Below are positions 46,501 to 60,500 of a stretch of 64,000 bases of DNA, piece by piece. Position 1 is the stretch's first letter. Every line of letters begins with the position of its first letter. Below the pieces are notes generated by a model, which saw only the letters and a program-made list of their open reading frames with translations, ran no database searches and had not been told where the DNA came from. Origin of the DNA: Burhinus oedicnemus (taxonomy: Eukaryota; Chordata; Aves; Charadriiformes; Burhinidae). The translations under genes and the position numbers were made by a program. The stretch spans positions 152,113 to 216,112 of the forward strand of contig VFFE01007738.1 of assembly GCA_008921705.1 (NCBI GenBank). The letters are read 5' to 3'.

Positions 46501-49500
46501 GCAAGGTAACTTTAATTTGAAAAATCTTGTGTTTTGAATCACAAGGGAGATTTAATTTCTTTTAAGTGAAAATTAGAAATTATTGAGAGCAATTGATCTT
46601 CAGCACTGTCAAACCAGCAAAATTGGAAGGTGATGTTATATATTTTTAATTGTAAAATAATTCAGGTAGGTTGTAAAAGGATTCAGTGATTGCCCAAATA
46701 TCTCACATTTTCTTCAGGTTGTTATAAACCTGTTATTGAAGAACACATGTTTTTGTGGAATATATTATTTTTAAACTTTAGTTTAAAAAGACTGTAAATC
46801 TTAGATGAAGGTGGAGGGAGAGTTTCTTAATCAGTAATGAAAGAAACTTGTTTAGTCTCCTTTGTGACAGCTAGTGGATCTATTTGGGTCATTCTGTCAC
46901 TAATGAAATACACTCGCCTCCAGAAAACAGCACTGCAGCTGTTTTGCCATATCTGTAACAAAAATCAGAAGAGTTTAGCATAAAATCTCAGCTAATACTC
47001 TGTGAAGTTTAAATAAGAAGGGAAGAGCTTGAAAATTTGGAAGACAGAATATGATTACCTAGAACCATACTCTCCCTCTTGTACAAAAGGAGACACAAAT
47101 TCTTTAAGTAATCCAGAATTTGTATTTTACCTGAGACATGACACTTAGACCAGTAGCATGGCCACTAGTATCCTGCTGGATTATTGATTCATTACAGATA
47201 AAAGAGAAAGAGGCATGTAGTGAAATCACCAAATCTGCTTCCCAGGGAAGAGATCATGAAGGACACATATTAGGACAGATCGGTTGTTCTTGCGAAAATT
47301 CAGGCAGATGTGACTGAAGACATCTGTAATCAACACTTTTGGGGAAAAATCACACTACTATCTGTTCTCTTGCAGATTCCAGCTCCCAGGAACTATGCTA
47401 GTACTGTTATCTTGCTGCAGAAGTCACAACAACAACAGTATAGAAATATAGTAACACCTACAATTCATGAACCTGACCTTAACAAACTGAGTTCAGTAGG
47501 ACAATGTGTAGGCTTGACATAAGTTTGTACTTAAGCACAGAGTTGGAGATCAGAATGTTGCAGAGCAACTATAAAAAAATACTCCTCGTCCAGAACACTT
47601 TAAGCTGACTATAGTCTGCCACAATGCTCTCAGTGCCTTAATTTCCATATCTTGCCATTCCCTGAATATGCTTATGATACTGTTCCAGTCACTGAACTAT
47701 CATAATATGGAAATAGCCACTAAGTCCTCATTGAATAAAACAAGTGAATAAGGAAAACAATAATAAGTAATTCAGAGTGAATTTTTTTTTGTTCTTTATA
47801 GTAACAAATCTTTTCATTATTAACTGGTCATACTTAAGCTATTCTCAAACCAGGAAAATTTGCTCATTCTGCTGTGGGCCCATCACATAGTGATTCTGGG
47901 CTTAGCTTAGTGACAAGTACCAATCATATTTCTTTTGATGTTTTTGGCAGAAGAAAATCAGTGCTCTTCCACAGCATCCTCTGGAAAAGCCTGAGACAAC
48001 CTTTCAAATATTCGTCTGTTTCCCTTTGATCTCCAGGAGCCCATCAGAAGCCATTTTTATACTCTAGTTTTCCCTGTCCACCTTCTCATAGTGATTGACA
48101 AGTTTTTTCCTCTGTGAGCTCTTTCAAACTGGCCTTGAAGAATCTTATTGATTCTCCTCAGATGAGTCTATAAAATCCAAGCACCTTTCTGTGTCTGCGG
48201 AAAAGGTGCCCTAAATGCATCTTGCTAAGAGAGGCAGGACTCAATTATGGAGAATTTCCTTCCCTTTGAGAAACTACACAGACTAACCCTACACAATATT
48301 AACAAAAAGCACTACGACCACTGCCACACTAATGAAATCAGGAAAGAAAAAAAGAAGAGAGAAAAGACATATTAAATACTATAACTTGGAGAAAGATTGA
48401 GAGCCCCACACAGTCTTTAATTTTTAAACTCAAAGTTCATAAGTGATTAGATCTAGTGATCACAGTTTGATTATTTCCATGGGAAGTGCTAGCAGCAGAA
48501 TGCAAACCAAGAGTCGAACAGCATTGTACTTCAGTTACGATGAAATCCAGTGCTTGGTTCAGGTGCAAAAATAACACCTAAACTATATTTCTACCTAAAA
48601 GCATGGGAAAAAATATATTCCTTGGGAGAGGTGCTATGGTCATTGATCTTATTTTTGCATTTAACTCATCAGGAAGGCTATTCAGCTAAGCGACACAGAG
48701 TACGGGTTAGAGACTGGAAACATAAAAGTCAACAGATTGAGAAGCCCAAACTCTCATTTTCTGTTCAGATTTCTCTGAGTGGTTCTATTTTAGGTGTTTT
48801 AATACAACTGTGTTAGGAGAGTTTCTCCAGCTATATTTATAAAACTGCAGTTATATGAGGTGTTACTTTGGACATACAATACTTAGATATTAACGAATCC
48901 CTTTTTGTTGCTGTATAGCCTGTGCGAGCTTTAGTGGTCTTGTTCCATCACTACTCTATTAGCCTGACACAAGGTCCCATATCATGAAGCCTCCCATTTC
49001 ATGCCTAACTACTCATACATCCCAGTTAGGTTCAGAGCCAACTTGTTCCATATAGCATTACAGTATACCTGGGAACAGGCAAGTTTTCAGCTTTGATGGA
49101 AGAGCAGGAGTGCTACGAGGTCAAGGCAAACAGCACACTATACAATGGTCTTCCATGATTGCTCAAAGGCCCAAGCTACAAAGAATTGTTTTTTGCAATT
49201 TCCCCTCTTGACCGCAATTCCACAAGGTATCATGTTGGTACTTTCTTCTAATAATGTTCAAGCTTTATGAAATCAAAGGATTACATTGTGTTGAGATCAA
49301 CTGTGTCAGCTGGCACTTCTCAGTGCAAAAAGAATATGTTGTCAAAAGCACAGAAAAATACAATCCATTTAACCTAGAGGTGATGTGATCTTTAAAAGCA
49401 ATGTGTAGGTCGAGGAGAACCAACATAAGATCTCCCTGAAATGTGATTGTAACAGAAAATGAAGACACACAAAACATCAACATACCTTAAAACCAGGAGT

Positions 49501-50170
49501 CTAAGCTGAGCAATACACCCAGAAAACATTAAAATCACTGAGATTTTCTGCAGTTGCAATATATCTTGTGGTGACTGCCTCTTGCCTTCTGGTGACCCTT
49601 CATGAAATATATACACTGTTACTACCAGCAACTCTATGTAAGGTTGATACCAGAGTCAATGAACAGTGTGTTGTTTTCGTCAACAGCGCAAGATACAGAA
49701 TTAGACTTTTTCTATGAAGTCTGGAGTGTGGAGAGTCATGAAACAGGTTTACATTCTATGTCTGATTTCAAAACACATTTTCTCATGATTTCCAGAAGTT
49801 TTTCTGGGCTTATTGCCCATGCTCCTTGAAACCATTCCTGACAATATGAATTCACTGATCTAACTTAAACTTGTTAACTGATAGTTCATGACTCTCACTG
49901 TGGCCTCGAAAAACAATTGTGTGAGAACATTATTATGATCTAAGGAAAAGAAAATCTCCTGTCAACACTCCTTTCACATATTTGAGGATGAGAACTTGAT
50001 CTCTAGATATTTACATACATTCATTAGATAGGACTGTTACAAGGGAAACATTTAAGAATCTGTTGCTAGAGGTAAATATATACCCTGAAAACTGCTCAGG
50101 ATCCTCTGTTGCCCATCTTTCCTATCAGAACTCCAGCAGTTGCCTGTTTTAACCAGTTGTTTCCATTCCT

Positions 50171-50519
50171 AATTGTTCAGTGGATGAGTAATTGGTTGGA
50201 CGGTCACATCCAGAGGGTAGTGGTCAACAGCTCAATGTCCAGATGGAGATCAGTGACAAGTGGTGTCCCTCAGGGGTCTGTAATGGGTCCAGTACAGTTC
50301 AGTATCTTCATCACTGACATAGACAGTAGGACAAGTACACCCTCAGGAAGTTTGCCAATGATGCTGAGCTGTGTGGTGCAGTTGGCACACCTAAGGGATG
50401 CGATGCCATCCAGAGGGACCTGGACAAGCTCAAGAAGTGGGCCTGTGTGAACCTCATGACGTTCAACAAGGCCAAGTGCAGGGTCCTGCACATGGGTCAG
50501 GGCAATCCTTGACATCAAT
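50171..50519 (+). mobile_element. Internal CR1 LINE fragment (reverse transcriptase region)
   Basis: Bases 50171-50310 translate as the CR1 ORF2 reverse-transcriptase core, with '[19 protein letters not shown]' and the '[11 protein letters not shown]' motif at about 50259-50291. From about 50342 the similarity continues in a different frame: '[15 protein letters not shown]', then '[13 protein letters not shown]' and '[10 protein letters not shown]'. A frameshift therefore lies between about 50310 and 50342. The catalytic FADD box reads FAND, losing one of the two aspartates. Both the 5' part and the 3' UTR with its tail are missing. The fragment cannot encode a working enzyme. Confidence 0.92.
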
Positions 50520-52482
50520 ACTGCACATGTGCGCCTGCAGCCATATCCTGGTTATTTTTTTTTTTATGTTCAGCAGACATGAAACATTCATTCTATTTTG
50601 ATTGAAGATGAATGTTATTTGTAACTTAACTGATGTACCTTCACTGCCACCCCCAGCAACACATCAAGTATAGCAATGCTGTAATTTGGACCCTTACTGG
50701 GGAATGCTGAGATGTCACTATCCACTGGTTACAGAACACATTAAAAAGCCCTCCTGTGCTCAGCAGCATCCTTTACAGTTCTTCCACATGTCTACCAAAG
50801 ATTATTGTTTCATAACAAATTCCATTATATCAAGTTATACCAATTTAGATGAAAAGGCTAATCTGGTCACTCTAGAGCAATATTCTAGACAGTATGTGTA
50901 TATGATTTACAAAATCAACACCATTGTTACACATAAAAGGAAAAAATAAAAATGGAGTTATGTCACTCTTAACACACACAATGGAAAATATAGTTTTTCC
51001 ACACAATTTCTCCCCCATGAAAGTCTTCTTTCTTCATGAATAATTTTTTTAAAGTCCTTGGCATGTATCAGTAAACAATATCAAAATAACAAAAGACTTA
51101 TTCTTGGTTCTGAAGTGAAGAAAATATATCAATAAATTATGACATGGAGATGATGTTTCCTATTACTGAATATTAGTGAATACCTTATCTCAGAATTCTG
51201 AAGTGATAATGTTTTAATGAAATGCATTCTTAATTCCCCATCAGGATTCATACTGTATTAGCAAAGTACAAGTTCAAATTAGATAGACAATAACCTGTGT
51301 TCTGTTTTCATCTGTTATCTACACTAGATAAGTTTTCAAAAATGTGGGTTTTAAGGCCTGACAGGAGACCCAGTTTTCTAAGGAACAGTGACTAATAATC
51401 CTGAAAATCACTTTTTCTTTAACTTCTGCTCCACTTCATTTACGAATATTACAGTTACAATATAGATAGGCTTCTAACACGCTCTACTTTTCTGTCCAGA
51501 AATGTTGCCAGATGGAATTAGAAGCCTTTGGTCATTTGCCCAGGATTTCTGAGTTATCAGTAGTGTACTCAGAGCAGTGGCTAGTTCTGAGAGGACTGCA
51601 GATGTCTAGAAATCGCAGACAAATACCCAATGATCATGTGCAGATCAAAAGCATGTTGCGTGAATTAAAAACATTCCCATGAGAGTTCTATCCAATATTA
51701 CACCATGCATAGTGTTTTAATATTCTGTCATTAAAATAATAAAAAAAATTAACAAAACACACAGCCTGTGAAATAGAAAAAAAAAAGTATACATTTCAAG
51801 AACTACTTTTTTAAGAGCTTGGTAGTAAAACATATTTACAAATAAAAAATACAATAATATATTTTTTTATTCCAAGAACCATTATTTCTTATATTCAGTG
51901 CAATGATATGGCTTCTGGTTATCTCTTCCTTAGTTAGTTTTAGTTTTAAAAAGAAGCAACTTCTATGTCCGGGAAGGAAAAACACAGCAGAATGTTCTAG
52001 TCCTCATTCAGTCAAATGTTTGCTGTCTCTGGCTTGGTTTGTCTGGCCTCACCATGCACACATACTTCTGCAGATATGATATAGTATGCTAGAATTTACA
52101 CAGGAGCATTAGCAAGATGAAGGTTTCTGTGCTACAGCTAAGCAGGAGAAAAAGGTTGCAGCACCCTTGTTTCATGGCAGGGCTCAGGCTTTCGAGTAAG
52201 CACACGTAGTATCTACTTTGACTCCTGTGTCAGGTAGTGAAGAAAGCAAAAGGAACAGGGAGACAGGCCAAACAAGATTCAGTGCCACACTGTCTCGCAG
52301 AAGCATATAATTCCCTGAATTTTTGAAATACAAAAGTATTTTTGTATGGTATGTGCTTAGGGAGCACAGACTTTTTCTAAAGCAAGCAGATTAGTCTTCT
52401 CAGTGACGCCTGGGACAGTATGCTCCCCACTATCCTTTGCTGTTGCTAAGCTCTTTGACTCTCTTTAACAAGCCTTTGGAGT
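50520..52482. other. AT-rich single-copy spacer between two CR1 pieces
   Basis: No gene is recognised; open frames are 87 codons or fewer. T- and A-rich runs occur at about 50555-50565 and 51777-51786. No sequence links the two CR1 fragments, which also lie in opposite orientation, so they are separate insertions. Confidence 0.55.
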
Positions 52483-53518
52483 TCACAGAAGCACAGAATG
52501 GTTGAGGTTGGAAGGGACCTCTGGATGTTATCTTGTCCAACCCCAGCTGCTCAATCAGGGCTGCCTAGAGTAAGTTGCCCAGGACTACATCCAGACAGCT
52601 TTCAAATATCTCCAAGGTGTGAGACTACACAACCTCTCTGGACAACCTGTTCCAAGGCTGAGTCACCTTCACAGTAAAATTGCTTCCTGATGTTCAGGGG
52701 GAACCTCTTGTGTTTAAGTTTGTGCCCATTGCTTCTTGTCTTGTCCACTCAGCACCACTGAAAAGAGCCTGGCTCTGTCCTCTTTGCACCCTCCTTTTAG
52801 GTATGTATATACATTGATAAGATCCCCCTGAGACATCTTTTCTCTCGGCTAGACAGTCCCAGTTTTCTCAGTTTTCCTCAAAGGAGAGATGCTCCAGTCC
52901 CTTAACAATCTTTGTTAGACCTTATTCATTTCTCTCTTGTACTAAGGAGCACAGAACTAGACACAGTACTCCAGGGGTGGCCTCACCAGTGCTGAATAAA
53001 GAAGGATCACCTCCCTTGACCTGCTGGCAAAGCTTTTCCTAATGCAGCCCACTATAACATTGGCCTTCTTTGTGATAAGGGCACTTTGTGGCTCATGTTC
53101 AAGTCAGTGTCCACTGGGACCGCCAGATCCTTTTCTGCAAAGCTGCTTTCCATCTGGGTGGTCCCCAGCATGTATTGATATACGGGATTGTTCCTCCCTA
53201 GGTGCAGGACTTTTCATTTCCCTTTGTTGAGCTACACGAGGCTCCTGTCATCTCATTTCTACAGCTGATTGAGGTCTCTCTGGATGGCAGCATGAACTTT
53301 TGGCATGTTAGTCAGTCCTCCCATTTTTAATTTACAAACTTTCTCAGGGTTCACTTTGCCTTATCATCCAAATTATTAATGAAAATTTTAAACAGGATTG
53401 GACCTAGTATTGACCTCAGGTTACACTGCTAGTTACTGGCCTCCAACTAGACTTTGTTCCACTGATTGCCATGCTCTCAGCCTGGCTGTTCAGCCAGTTT
53501 TCAATCAATCTCAATGAA
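52483..53518 (-). mobile_element. Older CR1 LINE, 1.0 kb 5'-truncated copy
   Basis: The forward strand begins with the complement of a CR1 3' terminus (CACAGAAGCACAGAATGG, then 'TTGAGGTTGGAAGGGACCTC'). It continues for over 1 kb with the typical order of CR1 blocks in complement. These include 'GACAACCTGTTCCA', 'AGTACTCCAGGGGTGGCCTC', 'CCTGCTGGCAAAGC' and 'CCTGGCTGTTCAGCCAG'. Its wording in the 3' region differs from the copies at 1, 9650 and 22508, so it belongs to a different CR1 subfamily. Frame-breaking changes and internal decay are evident and no long open frame survives on the coding strand. It is the longest transposon remnant in the window. Confidence 0.93.
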
Positions 53519-56500
53519 AAATCCTCATATTACCTATAATAATACTTCATAATAATGAATATTTGTAGAATATCCCATTGTTTCCTGTAGTATTTTGCAA
53601 CAAATATAAATATAACCAAATGAATTTTGCTGTTGCCTATTGTGAATGCACACAGATAATTCAGAGATTAATAACTTCAACCTTCACTCAATAAACAGCT
53701 TGCGTCAAGCTGAGCAATTCCTTTTTGGGCTCAAAAGTAAATATATTAGTCTAAAATGGAACAAAGCAAAAATACACTCATGTTGTAGAAAGGACTTTCC
53801 TTTTGTTTTCTTCTAGCATAAGTGACCTCTGATTATCCTATAACCCTCTAAATTCTCTTGGCTAGATTCTCAGTTTGAGTGTATGAAAGCAATTATAAAG
53901 TGGCTTCCCTCAGCAGGTTATCTGACTACCAAACTGTCAAAGTTAGAGGTAATTTCCAAGGACATACTGATTTTCCCATACTTTAATTTGCCCTTTTATA
54001 GAGTAGTGATATGATGGGCAGGTGTATGGCAGATTAATTGCCTTACGACAACCAAAGTGGCTGCAGTTCAGTGATGTGTGAAGTTATCCTGATATAAAAC
54101 CTGCACCAGCAGAATAGTGGACTTAGATGACCTAATGGGTCATTCCTATTTCTGATGTCCAGAACTGTGTTTAAAGTCAGTAAATCTATGTAATATCCTT
54201 CTAAAAGGGAAATGTTATAGATCTAAATGCTATTAATTGTATATAATAAGTCTGCAATTTATTTGGTAGAACTTAAAGTAGTACTACTGCCTGTTACTAG
54301 ATACGTCTAAATGCCAGTAGTTTTCATTCAGTGCAATGGATAATCTCAATGGCTAATCCAATGGCTTTCAAATTAAGTGATTATTCATTTAACTGGAGAT
54401 GTAGAAGACTGTGGTTGGAGTTGAAAGTTGTAATTTCCTCATCCTTTATTATGTGGTTTAGATAATGGTCTGCTATGTAGTGTATGTGTATCTAAATTAT
54501 ATCATCATGTTTTCATTTCTCCGGGCTCTGGCATAGTGCATTTCTGTGTACACTTCTGATGAGTCATTTCACTTTTTGTTACCCAGAGGACCATCACAGA
54601 GTATGATGTCTTGCCCTTTGTAATGTGAGAGGACTGGGTGCTTGTTGATCAAATGCCAGGGGCAAAGGAAGTTCAAAAAAATATTTCCACTCTGTTCTTC
54701 TGTGTATGACAGTGTGCTAATACAAAAGACATTGACAGATAACTCCTACCTTCCATTTGCAACATTCCCATAAGGAAAGAACCATTACACAAAAAACACT
54801 GTTTTCTACTTTGAAATTTAGGAAACACAGATCAGACCATGATGGTTGTGTTTGACATATTTATGGAAGAACAATAATGATGGGATCCCATAAAAAGAGC
54901 TACTTCTGCTGTGAAGCTGTGGGTAAGACACACACCAAGTTGTTGTACTGTACATTGGATATGCGATGAAAACTATCGGCATGCCCAGCTGAAGTAAGTG
55001 GCAAATGCAAACTAATCCTCACCCTGAAATGAAAGAGGAAAAATAAACCAAGAAACTGGCATGAGTTTTCAGCTTCAGCCAAAGCACTCCAATGTGATTT
55101 TCTGCAGCCTTTTCATAATAAGCCACTGCAACAACTTGAAGTGCCTCCAGGGTGCAGATGGTCACAGTGAGGGCCATGCTTAGAAAATTTATTAACATAA
55201 TCTAGCCAGAGGAGGAAAAATGACCCATCTCCACACTGAAGACCCAAGTCATGGGAAGATGAGAATGTCACTCTGTCACAGTAACAGAGAAATTTGGGGA
55301 ATGACCAGAGCGTGTTTCATCTCACAAAGGGCACTCACAGATAGAAACTCATTCTGGGAACAGACTAAGCACTAAATTGGTCTGAAGTGCAAGCACCTTG
55401 TTAAAGCTATTAACTCATCTATACCATCATCAATGACATCTGCATGCCAACCAACAAAGGAGTGTAATGGATGTGTTCAGTAAAGAAAGATCCAATTTGT
55501 CACATGTGGCATTGGTGGGAGAAATTAATCTCTGAACATCATGAGTTAGGACCAAGACAGCATCCAAAGACTTTCTGTGGTTTGGGAAGATAGTACACTG
55601 TAAAGTATTGTATGAATTTGCAGTGTATTATCTCATTGTGCTTTATTTTCCATCAATACACAAACCCCTAAACGGCATCCAACAGAGTTTAATGTGTTTC
55701 CTGGTCCCTCAGGTAAGCAAGTGCTTCACCAATGATACATCGCCATGATGTAATACAAGTGCAGGTGGGTAATCCTTCACAGCAAGACACATTTCCTAAT
55801 GCATTGCTATGACAACAGAACGTTTTAGGTGAACTCATTGAATTTTTACTACTCAAAACTACACCGAATGTCTAAAGTTGCAGCAATGAGTTTATAAATT
55901 GTACACATTCTGGAGTAGCTTGGGAGCTGATGATACTTTTTGAAGGACACTGAGAGGGGATACGTAACAAACTACCACTGACATTCAGTACTACCACATG
56001 ACTGGTTATCTGCTTTTAGGGAGTGAAGAAGAGACAAGGAAGGGATTCTCTATGAGATAGCCTCTTAGTACTGCTATTGGCTTTGTGAAATATCTGCAGC
56101 AACCCTTGATTAAAGCTATTGGGAAAATACATATAGTACATAAGAGTATTGCTTCACCATTAAAAGGGGGAAAAACCCAACCATATTCAAGGCATGATTA
56201 TTATTTTACCATGGTTCTTACTTTACATTACCTAAACTAAGCTGTAAAAAAATGATAACTTAGATTCTGACTTGGGGCAGCAGGTAAAGATAAAATCCCT
56301 GCGCCAATCTGTTGGGAAATGTGAACTGCAAATCACCATACTTGACTTAAAAACCACACACTTCCACTTTGTTTCATCCCTTCATTCCAGTAATACCAGC
56401 TAGGTCTGTTTTAAAGTCAATGGTCAAAAAGACAGTTTACCACATCTACTGGCATAACTATGTCAAGAATCACATCTTTAATTCTATGTTACAGAATGCA

Positions 56501-57056
56501 AAGAAGTTATTTAAATTTTTTCTAACATTCTTCATGGTTTTCCAGTTATATTGCTCTTTGCAACTCCTTGGGCATCCCTGAAATGTGAACAAAGTTTTTA
56601 TGAAGAGAGCGCTGTGATTTTCTATTTTATACCATGCTTTACTACCTCATTATTCCTCCCAGCAGAGAGTGTTGTGGCAAAATATTTTTGGCCTCTTCAG
56701 CAGAAACATTTGTCTGCTTGGCAGGTATTCCCAACAGTTATTTTTATCAACTAGGTGACATTTTTGAATTTTACCTATACTATATAGATAAATATACAGA
56801 TACATTCATACAAATGTACACATTTACCTCCTTATGGAAAGCAATTATAAATATGTGTTTTGAAATGAAAAATTTTTATTGATTCTACCAGATTTTCATT
56901 TTTCTGTAAATGACTAGTTTCTTTCTCCTTTAGTCTCCTGAGACAATTTCTGTATCTCTTCACTTTGTCATCTGATCTTGCTATATATTTTATTTTGAGA
57001 AGAACTCTAGTATCTTCCAATCTGCAGAAATCATTATTACTGGAGGTACAGAACTC

Positions 57057-57073
57057 TTTTTTTTTTTTTTTTT
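57057..57073. repeat. Poly(T) tract, 17 bases
   Basis: The T run is uninterrupted. On the minus strand it would be a poly(A) tail, but the sequence at 57074 and beyond shows no recognisable processed transcript or SINE body. Confidence 0.95.
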
Positions 57074-57557
57074 AAACGGGAATTGCATAATCTCAGAAAA
57101 TTGATATTGAACACATTTAACTTTCACTCACCACACTTTTAATCAATGTCATGTTATTGGTCTTCTGGTCATTGCTATTTTTCATTTCTTTCTTTACCTG
57201 TAACTTCTCTTTGATGGTGTGCGGAGTTTCCTTTTGAAATCCAGTTTTGCTAATCCCATCATGCACCATACTTTTCAATTAATCCATTGAAGACTGATTT
57301 AAAATTAAATAGACTTCTTAGTCATAAGCAACTATATCAAAGTTTCTATAATTTTTTACTATGCGACTCTGGAAGAATATGAAATTCTGAAAGTAATTTT
57401 TATTTCTCAGGGGATATTTACCTACATTTTCTTCCCACTTCAACTCAAAATCTTTGTCTTCCAAAGTCTAACAGGGAGACTGTAGCAGGATGAGGAATTA
57501 AATTGTTTAATTGTTTCTTCCAAGCATTTTGGTTCAGAAACAATCTTTTTTTCACAG

Positions 57558-57585
57558 CAGCTTTGTTATAACAGCTTTGTTATAA
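57558..57585. repeat. 14-bp perfect tandem duplication
   Basis: CAGCTTTGTTATAA occurs twice in direct succession (57558-57571 and 57572-57585). It is a typical small slippage duplication. Confidence 0.95.
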
Positions 57586-60500
57586 TGATGATTTTAGGAA
57601 AAAAACCAGTAACTGAATAGAGGTCCTATACAGGCACACGCACTTATTGTTTTCCAGTTCCTAACCCTTTAAATCTCTGTTTACCCATCTTTCTATTTAT
57701 TTTATTTATTGCCTCATACTCTATGCTTTTTCAAGCAGAGATTAGCTTCATGTAGATATGCACAGCTCCTAGCATAAGGGATGCCATTCCCAGTCAGAGC
57801 CTCCGGGCACTCCTGTAACACAAATAATAAACATGACCAGATTCTTCTATCCCTTTGACTTGCTGCCATATCCAAGCATGGGCTTGCTATGAATTGAACA
57901 AAATTGTGGCTTTATTTGCATCCTGGCAGTTTATAAGTCTGCCAAAATTTCAAATTCCTTAGGACATAAAAACTTAGAGAAATCTACCAAATGAGCCATT
58001 TCAAACCTCATGGACACCCTATGTCAGCTGTTAAAGCTTGCAGGCAACTATCATTGTCTTGGGGAAATGTCCGGGAAGGCTGTCCTCTCTAGTGCTTAAC
58101 ACACAGAACTGTGTGTTTCATTTTTGTGTGAATTAAGAAAAAGCATGAATCTACATCATGGATCACTTACGCATCCAGCACACAGACAAGAAAAGTCTTA
58201 TCTCTGCAAAATTGTAGAAATATGGAAACTGAGTTCTGACATTTTATATGACTTTGAGAAATCATATAACATCACAGTACTGCAACTCTCTCCAATCCTG
58301 TAAAAAATGGCATAGTAATATTTTGCTAAAGTCAGAGAAGATGCTGGAAAGTGTCTTTTCACAACACATATTAAACATAGTTTGAAAGACCCCAAAATAT
58401 TGAAACTGTACTGTCATTGTGGTGTTTTGCCAGTTAACATCAACGGGAATTTTTACTTGGGGGCTGACCACATTGAAAAGATTAAAAGTCCTGACATAAA
58501 ATTAATCTCAAAGTTACGTCGCAAACACAGTTAAAGTAAGAGGGTAGAGATCCCAGCCTGTAATTAGAACTTCTTGCCTATGTCTAGGCAAGAAGAAACT
58601 CAGAAAATAGTTTTATGGTTTTAGGGATGAAACCTGCAAAATACTGAATAACCTAGTAAAAATATCAAAGCACTAAGCTGTTTTTGATGGTGATCTCATT
58701 TCAGACCTTGGTCTTATCATTAATGTAGTCAGAGTGCTCAATATCTCACATGCTGGCTACTGTCCCAAGGAGCTTAATCCCTCAAAATTCCATTCTTTTT
58801 AACTGGATTGCAATTAGGCCGTGTGAATTTGTATGTATGCACACACAGACACAGACAGAAAGTTATTTCTAAAAAAAATCTTTTTCAATGAGTAAGTGAA
58901 CAGCATCCACATAGCTTTAATTCTAGCTTCATTCTGGCAATACTATACTACACATACCCAGTATTTTATCCTGAAGCTACGTCACATGGATCAAACACTC
59001 AGCAGAAAGCCTACACAACATAAAGATGATAAAAACAGCATAAAAAACTCTCTAGCTATCAAGGAAAGACAATAGAACTGTAGACAGTAATACTAATGAA
59101 TGCTAATTGAATATTTCTGCAGTTTCATATATGATTATAATTATAGGTATACTTTAATAAAATGCCTTCAGAGATAGCTTGGTTCTGTGGAACCAAAGGT
59201 AGATTTTCACATCAGAGACACATGTAGAGTCACATTCTGAAGCAGTTTTTTGCCCCTTTAAGAGTAGGATTTTCATAAGTGTTCAAATTTTGTTAATATA
59301 AGAAGAACACTGCAATGCTGAGGTCTTCTGAGATAGTCTGGCCAAAGTAGGAAGCCTTGATTTTAAAAATTATTCCCCCCTTAAAAAAATTATTTTTGAA
59401 AGTATGTAAAAAAAAACAGGTTTGGGTTTTTATTTTTTGAAGGACAACTTGTGATGCTTCCTTTAGATTATGTAGCAATATGGATTTTTTATTTGTTTTC
59501 CAAAATCTAAAGTGAAATCTTAGAAGGAATTTGGCCAGCTGTTATGTCATTCCTGGTTCATAACAATCAACTTCCTAATGTGCCTTGTGAATGTGTAGTG
59601 TCAAAGGAGAGTAAGAAAGACACTGCCATGCTACTTATTCAATAATTCCCATGATATTATGCTATTAATAAACAATGGATTATGTGTTGTTACAAGATAC
59701 AAGGAGTATCACTATGAAATTAAGCGCTCATGGTAGTGGGGGCACAGTCTACAATGGAAATACAATGCCTGGGGAATTGAGCACAGTTCACACACTAGTA
59801 AGAACACTAATCTCACACCTCTGCCAAACTGTCTACAGAATGTGTACCTCAGTATTCTAAATTGTTTAAGATAATTCAAGCAATCAATTGCAATACTTAA
59901 TTAGTTTATTCCATGGAAGAGCTAGTTGTTGTCAGGTAATTTCACTTCACCACGCAGGCTATTCTTTTTTAAGGGGAGAACAAGAGATAAGCAAACTTTC
60001 TCAGGAGTAAAGGTAAACCAACAATTAACAACATGTTACTAGGTACCACTACTGTAAATGGCTTTTCTTTATCGTCAGTTTTCAGAGTACTACCACTCAG
60101 CGAGTATGAAACCATGCTGAATCAAGAATTCAGCTCCTCTGTTAGTGCAAAACTGAACCTGAAACCAGTTTATGCATGACCTGAACAATGCGCCTTACAA
60201 AACTTGTAGAAACAGAGAAAACCTTTCAAAACCACATAGTCTTGGAACATATCTAAGTGCCTGCTCACTCTGCAGCATTTACAAAGAGAAAAAAAGGGAA
60301 AGAGATTCAAACTCCACAGTGATCCCCAACACCCATACCAGAATACCAGGGAAGTTCTGCAAAAAGGTAGATATCTTCTGAGACAGCAGGAAGAAAATGC
60401 TTCAGCAAATTATATTAATCAGAAAGGTTTTGGCAACGTCTCACAGACACAAGGTGCTTTAAGATTTGTAGTTCCAACACACCATTCAGCAAATACTCTT

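Larger units (their letters stand above)
41476..50170. other. AT-rich single-copy DNA, no gene recognised
   Basis: The longest open frame is 116 codons (44200-44550, -), with nothing recognisable. A possible terminal exon at 43367-43535 is listed separately. A pyrimidine-rich run (TCCTTCC/CTCCTCCTCCCTCC type) lies at about 44962-45008. A CTCF-like core (ACACTAGAGGGAG) lies at about 44022-44034 but lacks the best-conserved C. A 17-base direct repeat occurs at 46072-46088 and 46126-46142. Confidence 0.55.

Noticed and set aside
50520..52482. Idea that the two nearby CR1 pieces are one interrupted element
   Set aside because: They lie in opposite orientation and differ in subfamily, with 2 kb of unrelated sequence between.
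53042..53230. 62-codon + strand frame
   Set aside because: It lies antisense within the old CR1 copy and has no independent support.
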